From assembly GCA_964609515.1 (NCBI GenBank), contig CAZSTZ010000105.1:1-21250 (forward strand): a DNA stretch of 21,250 nt, read 5' to 3'. Under the pieces are notes generated by a model that had not been told where the DNA came from, ran no database searches, and saw only the letters and a program-made list of their open reading frames with translations. Positions 14,986 to 21,250 of the stretch are shown here, one piece after another (position 1 is the first letter of the stretch; each line of letters starts with the position of its first letter). The stretch comes from CALKCV01 sp964609515. Its GTDB lineage: Bacteria; Cyanobacteriota; Cyanobacteriia; Cyanobacteriales; Microcoleaceae. The translations under genes were made by a program, and so were the position numbers.

Positions 14986-15037
14986 TTGCAAATATGAGAT
15001 GCTCCCGAATGGGTAAAAGAGCATCTCATATTTGCAA
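14986..15037. repeat. Second long perfect hairpin
   Basis: Arms 14986-15004 (TTGCAAATATGAGATGCTC) and 15019-15037 are perfect 19-base reverse complements around a 14-base loop. A right-arm copy recurs at 15148-15171, pointing to a mobile or duplicated small element rather than a single terminator. Confidence 0.8.
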
Positions 15038-15309
15038 AAATAGAAAATTTTGTAATCCCACTTATTTATTGCTTTGCCATTAACAACTGACAACTAACAA
15101 CTAACAAAAAGCATCTAATTCTTGGCTTTCTTCAAAATTGAGATGGGGAGCATCTCATATTTGCAAAAATATTTTTTTACCTCAAATCTCAAACCTCAAA
15201 CATCTCCTACCTCCCGCTTAAGGAGGTCCTCTGACCTCTGACCGAGGACCATTAGCGTTCAATTCTTGGGTTTTTACAAAATTGAGATGTACTCTATTTC
15301 CCTACTTAT

Positions 15310-16182
15310 TTAAAACAACAACCTCACTCCTCCCACTACTTTTAAATTATCGACGCTTTCTCCTTCTTCTCGGGCAAAATTAGCCGTATCGCCGAATTTT
15401 TTCGTCCAGACTACACCAACATAAGGAGCAAATTGACGGCTAAACTCATAACGCAATCGCAAACCTAATTCGATATCGTTAAGACCGGAACCAACCCCAA
15501 ATTCTTCGACTTCTTGGGCGGCAAGAGCCATTTCAAATTCCGGTTGTAAAATTAATCTTTGGGAGAGAAGTAATTCATATTCTACAGCAAATTTTGCCGA
15601 AATATCTCCTTCCTGACTGACAAAAAGATGGGCGTTAATTTCAAATAAATAAGGCGCTAATCCCTCAAATCCGATAACAGCAAAAGCTCGTCCTTGGCCG
15701 CCATCGGAACCGTACAATTGGTCGTAGCGCAAACCTGCTTGTAAATCCCAAAATGGAGCGATTAATCTACTATAAAGCAGTTGTAATTCTGCTTCTCCTT
15801 CTCCATTTTCTAACCCCGCATCTCCTTCTGTTTTTACCCAAAATCTTTCGTAGTCTCCCCCTACCCAACCTTGAATCTCCCAATTAAAAGTATCTTCTCC
15901 ATCGCTTACTTGATATTCTAAGCGATCTACTTTTAATAACCAAAAAGTTTGGCTGTCGTGCATGGGTTCCCCAAAATCTTCTTCGTTAGTCATTGCAGGA
16001 GAATGATGCTGGTGCTGAGATAGCAGCGGTTGTTCTTTATCCCTAACTATCGAAGTAGGTGTAATTTGTATGTTTGTTAGTAAATTTGCCTGAGTTTGAG
16101 CCTTGATTTCTGGGGCATTAATGAAAATGCTAATCAGACTAAAGATGCCCCCAAAAAAAACATGGTAATTGGTATTTTTCAT
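15310..16182 (-). CDS. copB: Copper-resistance outer-membrane protein CopB
   Basis: A 290-residue CopB/PcoB-family protein. A signal peptide spans about residues 1-29 (cleavage near IKAQ). A His-rich linker follows (SQHQHHSPAM at 55-64, MHDSQTFW near 74-81). The remainder reads as an outer-membrane beta-barrel: VDRLEYQVSDGEDTFNWEIQG, DLQAGLRYDQL, SQRLILQPEFEM, LGLRLRYEFSRQFAPYVGVVW, and a C-terminal phenylalanine. In the family CopB works with CopA in binding and excluding copper at the outer membrane. The start at 16182 lies 12 bases after the copA stop, so the two are cotranscribed. Apparently intact, although copA upstream is frameshifted. Confidence 0.9.
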   Translation of the reverse strand: MKNTNYHVFFGGIFSLISIFINAPEIKAQTQANLLTNIQITPTSIVRDKEQPLLSQHQHHSPAMTNEEDFGEPMHDSQTFWLLKVDRLEYQVSDGEDTFNWEIQGWVGGDYERFWVKTEGDAGLENGEGEAELQLLYSRLIAPFWDLQAGLRYDQLYGSDGGQGRAFAVIGFEGLAPYLFEINAHLFVSQEGDISAKFAVEYELLLSQRLILQPEFEMALAAQEVEEFGVGSGLNDIELGLRLRYEFSRQFAPYVGVVWTKKFGDTANFAREEGESVDNLKVVGGVRLLF

Positions 16183-16194
16183 TCTTAATTTTAC

Positions 16195-16539
16195 CTAACT
16201 TTTGGCGCCGAACTGGGAGCGATCGACAACAGCTACAGTTCTAAACATTCCTACTTTCATGTGATAGAGTAAATGACAGTGGAAAGCCCATTTACCCGGT
16301 GCATCTACGTTAACTTCTACAGCCATTCTTTCCGCAGGTTTGACGATAACCGTATGTTTGCGCGGTTTGTATTCTCCCGCACCGTTGTCTAACTCCATCC
16401 ACATTCCGTGTAGGTGTATTGGATGCTCCATCATCGTGTCGTTAACCATGATTAAGCGCAACCTCTCGCCGTTGTAGAAGGTAATCTCTTTTTCTTCGGA
16501 GTATTTTTTGCCGTCAAAAGACCACATATACCGCTCCAT
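16195..16539 (-). CDS. copA: CopA multicopper oxidase, C-terminal part (split by frameshift)
   Basis: The last part of CopA, in a different frame from the N-terminal part. It carries the C-terminal copper ligands: HPIHLHGMW and HCHLLYHMKVGMF, the paired motifs of the type 1 and trinuclear sites. Reading this frame upstream of the ATG at 16539 gives KRAPERELELHLTGN directly before MERYMWSFDGKKYS, which is the usual CopA sequence. The real junction is therefore near 16594-16597, and the ATG at 16539 is an internal methionine, not a natural start. By itself this 114-residue piece could not be a functional oxidase. It ends 12 bases before copB. Confidence 0.85.
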   Translation of the reverse strand: MERYMWSFDGKKYSEEKEITFYNGERLRLIMVNDTMMEHPIHLHGMWMELDNGAGEYKPRKHTVIVKPAERMAVEVNVDAPGKWAFHCHLLYHMKVGMFRTVAVVDRSQFGAKS

Positions 16540-16559
16540 GTTGCCAGTGAGATGTAATT

Positions 16560-18029
16560 CTAGTTCTCTTTCCGGCGCTCTTTTACTAGACCTGGGGATA
16601 GGCCGCGCAAATCTGTATAGACTAAAACCCGAGTGCCTGTATTTTCCAAACCAATACCCGGTTCGTGCAACCGACTTTTCACCATCATCGGCACTCCCGC
16701 ATTGCCCAAACCATGATTATCGGGACCGTGCATCACTTCTCCAGGATTGAAAGCAGGGAGCAGATCGCGGCTTTGATGTCCGCCGTGGCTGCCCGCACCC
16801 GACATATCGTGCCCTTGATGGATGTCAGAACTGCTAGTGCCAGACATATCGTGCCCTTGATGGGCGTCGGAACTGCTAGTACCAGACATATCGTGTCCCT
16901 GATGGGTGTCGTGACTGTCCGTGCCAGACATATCGTGACTGCCATGATTCATTCCCATATCTGCCATAGTACGAACGGGGCGATCGCGACGTTCGGGAAT
17001 GGGGGCGCTCGTGCCTTGGCGAACTGCTAGAGTACCGCGAGCGTAACCGCTGCGGTCCATCGTTTCTGCAAAAATCGTATAAGCTTCCTCTTCTTTGGGT
17101 TCGACAATAACATCGTAAGTTTCCGCAACACCAATACGAAACTCATCCACCGTCACAGGTTGCACGTTTTGACCGTCTGCCTGTACTACAGTCATTTTCA
17201 GTCCGGGAATTCGCACGTCAAAAAAGGTCATCGCAGAAGCATTAATAAACCTCAGTCGCACTTTATCCCCCGGTTGGAAAATGCCGGTCCAGTTGGAGTC
17301 TGGCGCTAAACCGTTGGTTAAATAAGTGTAAGTGGCTCCAGTGACATCGGCGATATCGGTCGGATCCATTCGCATCCCTCGCCAGGGAAGGTCTTCAAAA
17401 AAGGTGCTTGCCGTGCGCCTCTGGTAGTTGTAGTAGGCGCTCATTTTTTTAAGGTTGGCGAGAATGGCATGGGGGTTTTCAAAGGTCCAGTCGGAGAGGG
17501 CGACGACGTAATCTCTGTCGTACTCAAACGGGTCTGGTTCTACGGGCTCTACAATTAATGCCCCAAAATGTCCTTGCTGTTCTTGCAACCCGCTATGACT
17601 GTGATACCAGTACGTTCCGCTTTGGTTGACCGGAAATTGATAAGTAAAGGTTTCTCCCGGTTTAATTCCTCTAAAACTCAAACCCGGTACTCCGTCCATA
17701 TTCGGAGGTAAAATAATACCGTGCCAGTGGATTGAGGTATCTTGTTTGAGATGATTGGTTACTTTTATCGTTGCCGTTTGTCCTTCCCGCAAACGAATTA
17801 ATGGTCCTGGCACTGTGCCGTTAACTGTTAAGGCCGTGGCAGAGCGATCGCCTATTGTTAACCTAGTTTCTTCTATATGCAGGTTAATCTCTTCGAGAAC
17901 TTCAGAAGATGCTTGAATGCCCGCTTTAGCATAATGAGGAATGAGTTGTTCTAATGCTAGAGCCATGCCCATTCCTGTTGTAAAACGTAGAAAATTGCGC
18001 CTAGTTATTAAATTAGATTGAAGGTTCAT
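16560..18029 (-). CDS. copA: CopA multicopper oxidase, N-terminal part (split by frameshift)
   Basis: A 489-residue open frame covering most of CopA, a periplasmic multicopper oxidase that oxidises Cu(I). The N-terminus has a twin-arginine signal (RRNFLRFTTGM at 10-20). N-terminal copper motifs are IHWHG (100-104) and WYHSHSG (141-147). Residues 365-420 hold four 14-residue His/Met repeats (consensus HDMSGTSSSDxHQG), a probable copper-binding insert. The frame should continue into the C-terminal domain but goes wrong after DLRGLSP and ends at VKERRKEN. Adding one C to the CCCC run (minus strand, 16594-16597) restores LSPRSSKRAPERELELHLTGN and joins the downstream frame. The gene follows the Met-rich gene and precedes copB. 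Without the fix the protein lacks the type 1 copper site. Confidence 0.92.
   Translation of the reverse strand: MNLQSNLITRRNFLRFTTGMGMALALEQLIPHYAKAGIQASSEVLEEINLHIEETRLTIGDRSATALTVNGTVPGPLIRLREGQTATIKVTNHLKQDTSIHWHGIILPPNMDGVPGLSFRGIKPGETFTYQFPVNQSGTYWYHSHSGLQEQQGHFGALIVEPVEPDPFEYDRDYVVALSDWTFENPHAILANLKKMSAYYNYQRRTASTFFEDLPWRGMRMDPTDIADVTGATYTYLTNGLAPDSNWTGIFQPGDKVRLRFINASAMTFFDVRIPGLKMTVVQADGQNVQPVTVDEFRIGVAETYDVIVEPKEEEAYTIFAETMDRSGYARGTLAVRQGTSAPIPERRDRPVRTMADMGMNHGSHDMSGTDSHDTHQGHDMSGTSSSDAHQGHDMSGTSSSDIHQGHDMSGAGSHGGHQSRDLLPAFNPGEVMHGPDNHGLGNAGVPMMVKSRLHEPGIGLENTGTRVLVYTDLRGLSPGLVKERRKEN
16770..16937 (-). repeat. 42-base tandem repeat in copA encoding His/Met motifs
   Basis: Four in-frame units of 42 bases encode residues 365-420. 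The middle two units differ at one residue (DAHQG versus DIHQG), suggesting recent expansion. Copper binding by the repeated HDM and HQG motifs is inference. Confidence 0.9.
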
Positions 18030-18241
18030 CGTCGTACTTAAAAAGATTCATAAATCCCATGAGTTTTTACTTTCTTTATTGGGAACGAAAATTAGAATTT
18101 GCTAAAAAAAAAGAATAATTGCCAACTACCCAATTACCCATTCCCAACTTGAAAATTTAGTTTCGTAACAGTTTGACAATTAGCTATTAACAATTAGCCT
18201 TTAGCGACAACTGCCACAAACTTGCTCTTTTTGCAACAACT

Positions 18242-18586
18242 TTAGTGTTGATGCTCCCCCATCATTCCTTCCATCTCATCAATTTTTGCCATGATTTCTT
18301 GCATAGTTGTCATCATATCTTCGTGACGACCCTCCATCTCTTCTGGAGTCATTTCTCCGAAATGTTCTTGCATCTTAGTCATCTTATCTTGCATCCGAGC
18401 CATCATTTCTTGCATTTCTTTCGTCATCTCTTGGTGATTTTCGCGGTCTTCTTCACCCATAGAGATTTCTGAGACTTTTTCTCCAATTTCTGCTCGCGCA
18501 GTGGAAGCTATCGGATTTAATACCGACATTCCGATACTGCCAACAACAGCCGCGATCGCGCACCTGTAACGCAATTTGCGAATCAT
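18242..18586 (-). CDS. Methionine/histidine-rich periplasmic protein, probably copper-binding
   Basis: A 114-residue secreted protein. A signal peptide ends at ARA (about residue 32). The mature 82 residues contain 17 Met and 5 His, with clusters EMQEMMARMQDKMTKMQ and EMEGMMGEHQH. The sequence is helical and charged, so Met side chains could line up along helices to bind Cu(I). It is first in the copper operon, 212 bases before copA, and has a good Shine-Dalgarno (AAGGAGCT ahead of the ATG at 18586). Synechocystis has a Met-rich periplasmic copper protein, CopM, at a similar position, but I see no CopM-type domain (DUF305) here. I give no gene symbol. The copper role is inferred from composition and context. 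Confidence 0.8.
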   Translation of the reverse strand: MIRKLRYRCAIAAVVGSIGMSVLNPIASTARAEIGEKVSEISMGEEDRENHQEMTKEMQEMMARMQDKMTKMQEHFGEMTPEEMEGRHEDMMTTMQEIMAKIDEMEGMMGEHQH

Positions 18587-18641
18587 CTTTTTAGCTCCTT
18601 TTCCCTATTCAGGGAATTGACCGTTAGTTTTTACTCTGCTA

Positions 18642-18710
18642 ATCCTAAAGTCTCCACTAAACTAGACAGTCAAGGGTTTGTTACAAAAATTTACAAAACT
18701 TTACAAATAC
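18642..18710 (-). promoter_or_regulatory. Candidate copper-responsive promoter/operator: three TTACAAA direct repeats
   Basis: TTACAAA begins at 18681, 18691 and 18701, exactly 10 bases apart, about 95-125 bases upstream of the Met-rich protein ATG. On the minus strand a TTGACT (18673-18668) and a TAGGAT (18647-18642) follow, with a long 20-base spacer. Direct repeats spaced one helical turn apart are typical of OmpR/PhoB-family regulators, to which CopR belongs; the regulator here is inference. Confidence 0.45.
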
Positions 18711-19009
18711 CCTATTTTCCTCATAGTTTTTTGTTAAAAAATAGACTTTGCTTTTAAGCATATTTACATAGATTATTTTTGGGAACTTCTTTACAGCTAA
18801 CAGCGTCTAAAAGGTATTTTATTACCATTAAAATCGAATTGCAATAAATAACTGAGGGCAAAAATAAAAATAATGAAAAGTGTAAAGCCAGTCATAGCTT
18901 TACTTCTAGACTTAAAACTTAATTGTTAATTGTTAATTTTTAATTGTTAATTAATAAGAAAAATGTAAAGTTTTGTTAAGCAGAGTAGGTCCGACCCCTT
19001 AACCTGGGT

Positions 19010-19104
19010 ACGATGGTAATCGTATATACAGGGGGGGTGCCTTAGGCCGGGGACATAATTAGGGAAATAATCATGGACATTCTCGAACTGTCCCTTTGAT
19101 GGCC
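19010..19104 (+). promoter_or_regulatory. Structured leader with competing stems upstream of the FG-GAP gene
   Basis: Short stems visible by eye: ACGAT/ATCGT (19010-19014 with 19019-19023), and GCC/GGC around 19039-19047. TGTCCC (19089-19094) can pair either with GGGACA (19050-19055) or, as TGTCC, with GGACA (19075-19079). GGCC at 19045-19048 and 19101-19104 could extend the longer stem. I do not recognise a known riboswitch class. Confidence 0.3.
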
Positions 19105-19137
19105 TATTGAAAAATCTAACTCAATTAAGGAGCAAAG

Positions 19138-21250
19138 ATGGCTACTCTAAAAATAGATTTAACAGAACTGAACGGCAGCAACGGCATCACTCTTAACGGG
19201 CCCAAAAAGTCCGATAAGAAAAGCAGCGCGATCGCCACTGGAGACGTCAACGGCGATGGCCTAACCGATGTCCTAGTCAGCACCTTTGAAGACAAATCAA
19301 CTGACAAAGACAAGGCCAACTCCAGCTACGTCCTCTACGGCAGCACCGAAGGATTTACTCCTATTATCGACCTTACCGACCTCAACGGCAGCAACGGTTT
19401 TAGCATATTAGGACCAGAAAAATCCGAGAAATCCCCGATGGATGTCGCCACTGGAGACCTCAACGGCGACGGCATCGCCGACATGATTCTCGGTGCCGTG
19501 GAAAGCTCGGAGAAAGGCGGCAAAGATAAAAGCGATGAAACTTCTACTTATGTAGTTTTCGGTAATAGCGCCGGGTTTGGACCTCAAATCGATCTCGAAG
19601 GTATCGACGGTAGTAACGGTTTCGTTCTCACCGGTCCCAAACAGTCCGATAAAAAACGCAGTTCCATTGCCACTGGAGACCTCAACGGCGACGGTATCGA
19701 CGACCTCATAGTTAGTGCCTTCGATAATCAAGAAGAAGAACGAGGCAACGACAAAACCAACTCCACTTATGTCGTTTTCGGTTCTTCGGAAGGATTCGAT
19801 GCCACTATCGACTTCACCAGTCTCGATGGCAGCAACGGTTTTTCCATTCTCGGTCTGGAAAAATCAGAAAAAAATTCCCTGGCAGTCGAAACCGGAGATC
19901 TTAACGGCGACGGTATCGAGGATTTGATTCTCGGGGCCTTTGAAAGCAAAGGGCAAGGTAAAGATAAGGAATCCTCCAGTTATGTACTTTTCGGCAGCGA
20001 AAGCGGATTTGCACCCACCATCGACCTCGAAAATATCGACGGCAGCAACGGCATCGTTATGACCGCGCCGAAAATGTCCGGTAAATCTCTCAATAGTATC
20101 GCCAGCGGCGATGTCAACGGGGATGGCGTTGATGATGTCATCTTAGGCGGCTTTGAGAAAACCTCGAAAGACAAAACTGCCTCTACTTATGTAGTCTTTG
20201 GCGGCGAAACCTTAGCACCCGAAATCGACCTAACTGCCCTCAACGGCAGCAACGGCATCCTGATTAACGGTCCAGACAAATCCGATAAAGCTTCGGTGGC
20301 AGTCAGCAGCGGGGATATTAATACCGACGGCATTGACGATATTCTAGTCGGCGTTTTTGAGGATGACGATAGGGGAGAAGATAAAGGTAGCGTTAGCTAT
20401 GTAGTTTACGGCAGTCAGGATGGGTTGGGGCCCGTTATCGATTTAGACAATCTGGATGAAGGGATAATCCTGGAAGGACCGAAAACGGAGAAATCAGAGA
20501 GTAGCGAAGATATTGCGATCGGCGATGTCAACGGCGACGGTAGCGACGATATTGTTATCGGTGCTTTTGAGGTCAAGGATAAAGAAACCGATACCGATTC
20601 TTCTACTTATGTTGTCTTTGGTGGAGATGTTTCTGGCGACATCGTAGGTGATGAGGATGAGGACGATGATGATGAGGTCGATGGTGAGGATGAGGACGAT
20701 GATGATGAGGTCGATGATGATGATGATGACGATGATGATGAGGGCGATGATGATGATGACGATGATGATGATGAGGGCGATGGTGACGATTTTGATTTCG
20801 ACTTCGATTTTATTGACTCAATTTCAACTATCGAAATCTCAGATTTTGACGTTGCCACTGGAAGTATAGAACTCAATTCTATATTCCTGTCGTTCTTGAA
20901 CGTCACGAGCTCCACTGAAATAGTTCAAACAATTGTTACTTCCTCAACTACTTCCATTGAATCGAGTTCAAATCTGCTGGTCTTTACAGATTTAACAGAT
21001 ATCGATGCCATACAAGAGCAGCTCGTAGCTCTTGGGGTGGATTCGTCATTATTCCTCTATACTAATGCTGAGGGTGTCAGCGAGTTAAGCTTTTTCATCC
21101 AAGTACAGGAACAAACCATCATTAATCAGATAGTTGAGTTTTCTTCCAGCATTAACTTGGAATCATTTAGTATCAACAACTTGTCTTTTGTCGATGTTGA
21201 AGAACCTCCAGTTGAAGAACCTCCAGTTGAAGAACCTCCAGTTGAAGAAC
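19138..21250 (+). CDS. Large acidic FG-GAP-repeat protein, N-terminal part (runs off right edge)
   Basis: An open frame of 704 codons with no stop to the window edge. Residues about 6-500 form seven repeats of roughly 70 residues, each with DLxxLNGSNG, then GPxKSxK, the calcium-binding loop GDxNGDGxxD (GDINTDGIDD in repeat 6) and YVVFG. These match FG-GAP/VCBS-type blades, and seven would make a closed beta-propeller. Residues about 503-555 are an Asp/Glu-rich linker. A Ser/Thr-rich globular region follows, then VEEPP repeats cut by the window end. There is no N-terminal signal peptide, so export would need a C-terminal (type I) signal beyond the window. AAGGAG before the ATG at 19138 supports this start. 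Likely a calcium-binding surface or matrix protein; role is inference. Confidence 0.85.
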   Translation, partial: MATLKIDLTELNGSNGITLNGPKKSDKKSSAIATGDVNGDGLTDVLVSTFEDKSTDKDKANSSYVLYGSTEGFTPIIDLTDLNGSNGFSILGPEKSEKSPMDVATGDLNGDGIADMILGAVESSEKGGKDKSDETSTYVVFGNSAGFGPQIDLEGIDGSNGFVLTGPKQSDKKRSSIATGDLNGDGIDDLIVSAFDNQEEERGNDKTNSTYVVFGSSEGFDATIDFTSLDGSNGFSILGLEKSEKNSLAVETGDLNGDGIEDLILGAFESKGQGKDKESSSYVLFGSESGFAPTIDLENIDGSNGIVMTAPKMSGKSLNSIASGDVNGDGVDDVILGGFEKTSKDKTASTYVVFGGETLAPEIDLTALNGSNGILINGPDKSDKASVAVSSGDINTDGIDDILVGVFEDDDRGEDKGSVSYVVYGSQDGLGPVIDLDNLDEGIILEGPKTEKSESSEDIAIGDVNGDGSDDIVIGAFEVKDKETDTDSSTYVVFGGDVSGDIVGDEDEDDDDEVDGEDEDDDDEVDDDDDDDDDEGDDDDDDDDDEGDGDDFDFDFDFIDSISTIEISDFDVATGSIELNSIFLSFLNVTSSTEIVQTIVTSSTTSIESSSNLLVFTDLTDIDAIQEQLVALGVDSSLFLYTNAEGVSELSFFIQVQEQTIINQIVEFSSSINLESFSINNLSFVDVEEPPVEEPPVEEPPVEE
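20643..20790. repeat. GATGATGAC-type low-complexity tract coding poly-Asp/Glu
   Basis: About 150 bases almost entirely of GAT, GAC and GAG codons, interrupted by GTC-GAT and GGC-GAT units, forming several imperfect repeats. It encodes the acidic linker of the FG-GAP protein. Long open frames on the other strand and frame here are by-products of the repeat. Confidence 0.9.
21203..21250. repeat. 15-base tandem repeat (GTTGAAGAACCTCCA) at the right edge
   Basis: At least three units, continuing past the window, encode VEEPP repeats: a stiff, acidic Pro-rich stalk in the FG-GAP protein. Confidence 0.85.

Larger units (their letters stand above)
14889..15309. other. Non-coding region between convergent genes, with hairpins and repeats
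   Basis: About 420 bases between the kinase gene and copB, which converge here. Beyond the two long hairpins listed separately, a copy of the second hairpin's right arm recurs at 15148-15171. A 29-base repeat starting AATTCTTGG is at 15117-15145 and 15261-15289 (26 of 29 identical). Two overlapping, competing stems occur at 15209-15227 (ACCTCC/GGAGGT) and 15225-15250 (GGTCCTC/GAGGACC). I see no convincing gene. Confidence 0.7.
18587..19137. other. Long divergent regulatory region between the copper operon and the FG-GAP gene
   Basis: About 550 bases. Bases 18681-18710 hold three direct repeats likely to control the copper operon. Bases 18917-18954 are TTAATTG-type repeats. Bases 19010-19137 form a GC-richer leader with several possible stems before the FG-GAP gene. 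No open frame of gene quality is present. Promoters cannot be fixed with confidence by eye. Confidence 0.6.

Noticed and set aside
15209..15250. Riboswitch or attenuator from overlapping GGAGGT and GGTCCTC stems
   Set aside because: Stems are 6-7 bases and lie downstream of both converging genes, so there is no gene for them to control.
20607..20915. Ser-rich minus-strand and Met-rich plus-strand frames in the acidic tract
   Set aside because: By-products of the GAT/GAC repeat read in other frames; the FG-GAP frame runs through it.

Overview
The window is from a cyanobacterium, most likely a filamentous one. This is inferred from frequent GCGATCGC (HIP1) octamers, blocks of heptanucleotide STRR-type repeats (TTAATTG, TTAGTTG, CCCCATT), interspersed AACCGGGTTTC/GAAACCCGGTT hairpins, a CruA/CruP-type carotenoid gene, and a phototaxis operon with cyanobacteriochrome domains. 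No tRNA, rRNA, CRISPR array or transposase gene was recognised.

Bases 1-7949 (minus strand) hold a chemotaxis-like operon of the Pix/Tax/Ptx phototaxis type. In transcription order it is pixG (PatA-like regulator), pixH (CheY-like), pixI (CheW-like), pixJ (methyl-accepting protein with five GAF domains) and pixL (CheA-like kinase, running off the left edge). Four of the five GAF domains carry the two-cysteine signature of DXCF cyanobacteriochromes. A UPF0175 antitoxin / PIN-domain (DUF3368) toxin pair and an array of hairpin repeats sit between pixJ and pixL.

Bases 8000-13400 hold a PHP-domain phosphoesterase, a small conserved-looking hypothetical gene, a CruA/CruP-family lycopene cyclase-like flavoprotein, an HNH nuclease with a DUF3223-like region, and a two-helix membrane protein. 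Repeats separate most of these genes. Bases 13566-14888 encode a four-carbon acid sugar kinase family protein (DUF1537), followed by about 420 non-coding bases with two long perfect hairpins.

Bases 15310-18586 (minus strand) form a copper-resistance operon: a Met/His-rich periplasmic protein, CopA multicopper oxidase (split by a one-base frameshift near 16594-16597), then CopB outer-membrane protein. Three TTACAAA direct repeats at exact 10-base spacing lie upstream and may be the operator.

From 19138 to the right edge runs a large acidic protein with seven FG-GAP-like repeats (probably a seven-bladed calcium-binding propeller), an Asp/Glu-rich linker and the start of a VEEPP repeat. Its leader can form mutually exclusive stems.

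The most unusual theme is how repeats and genes interpenetrate. A small palindromic element (about 23 bases) lies in frame inside cyanobacteriochrome GAF domains and at the end of the cyclase gene. Several genes take their last codons and stop from repeats. A 34-base perfect inverted repeat flanks pixG. I did not find a clear new defence or enzymatic system; the in-frame palindromic element is the best candidate for something undescribed.
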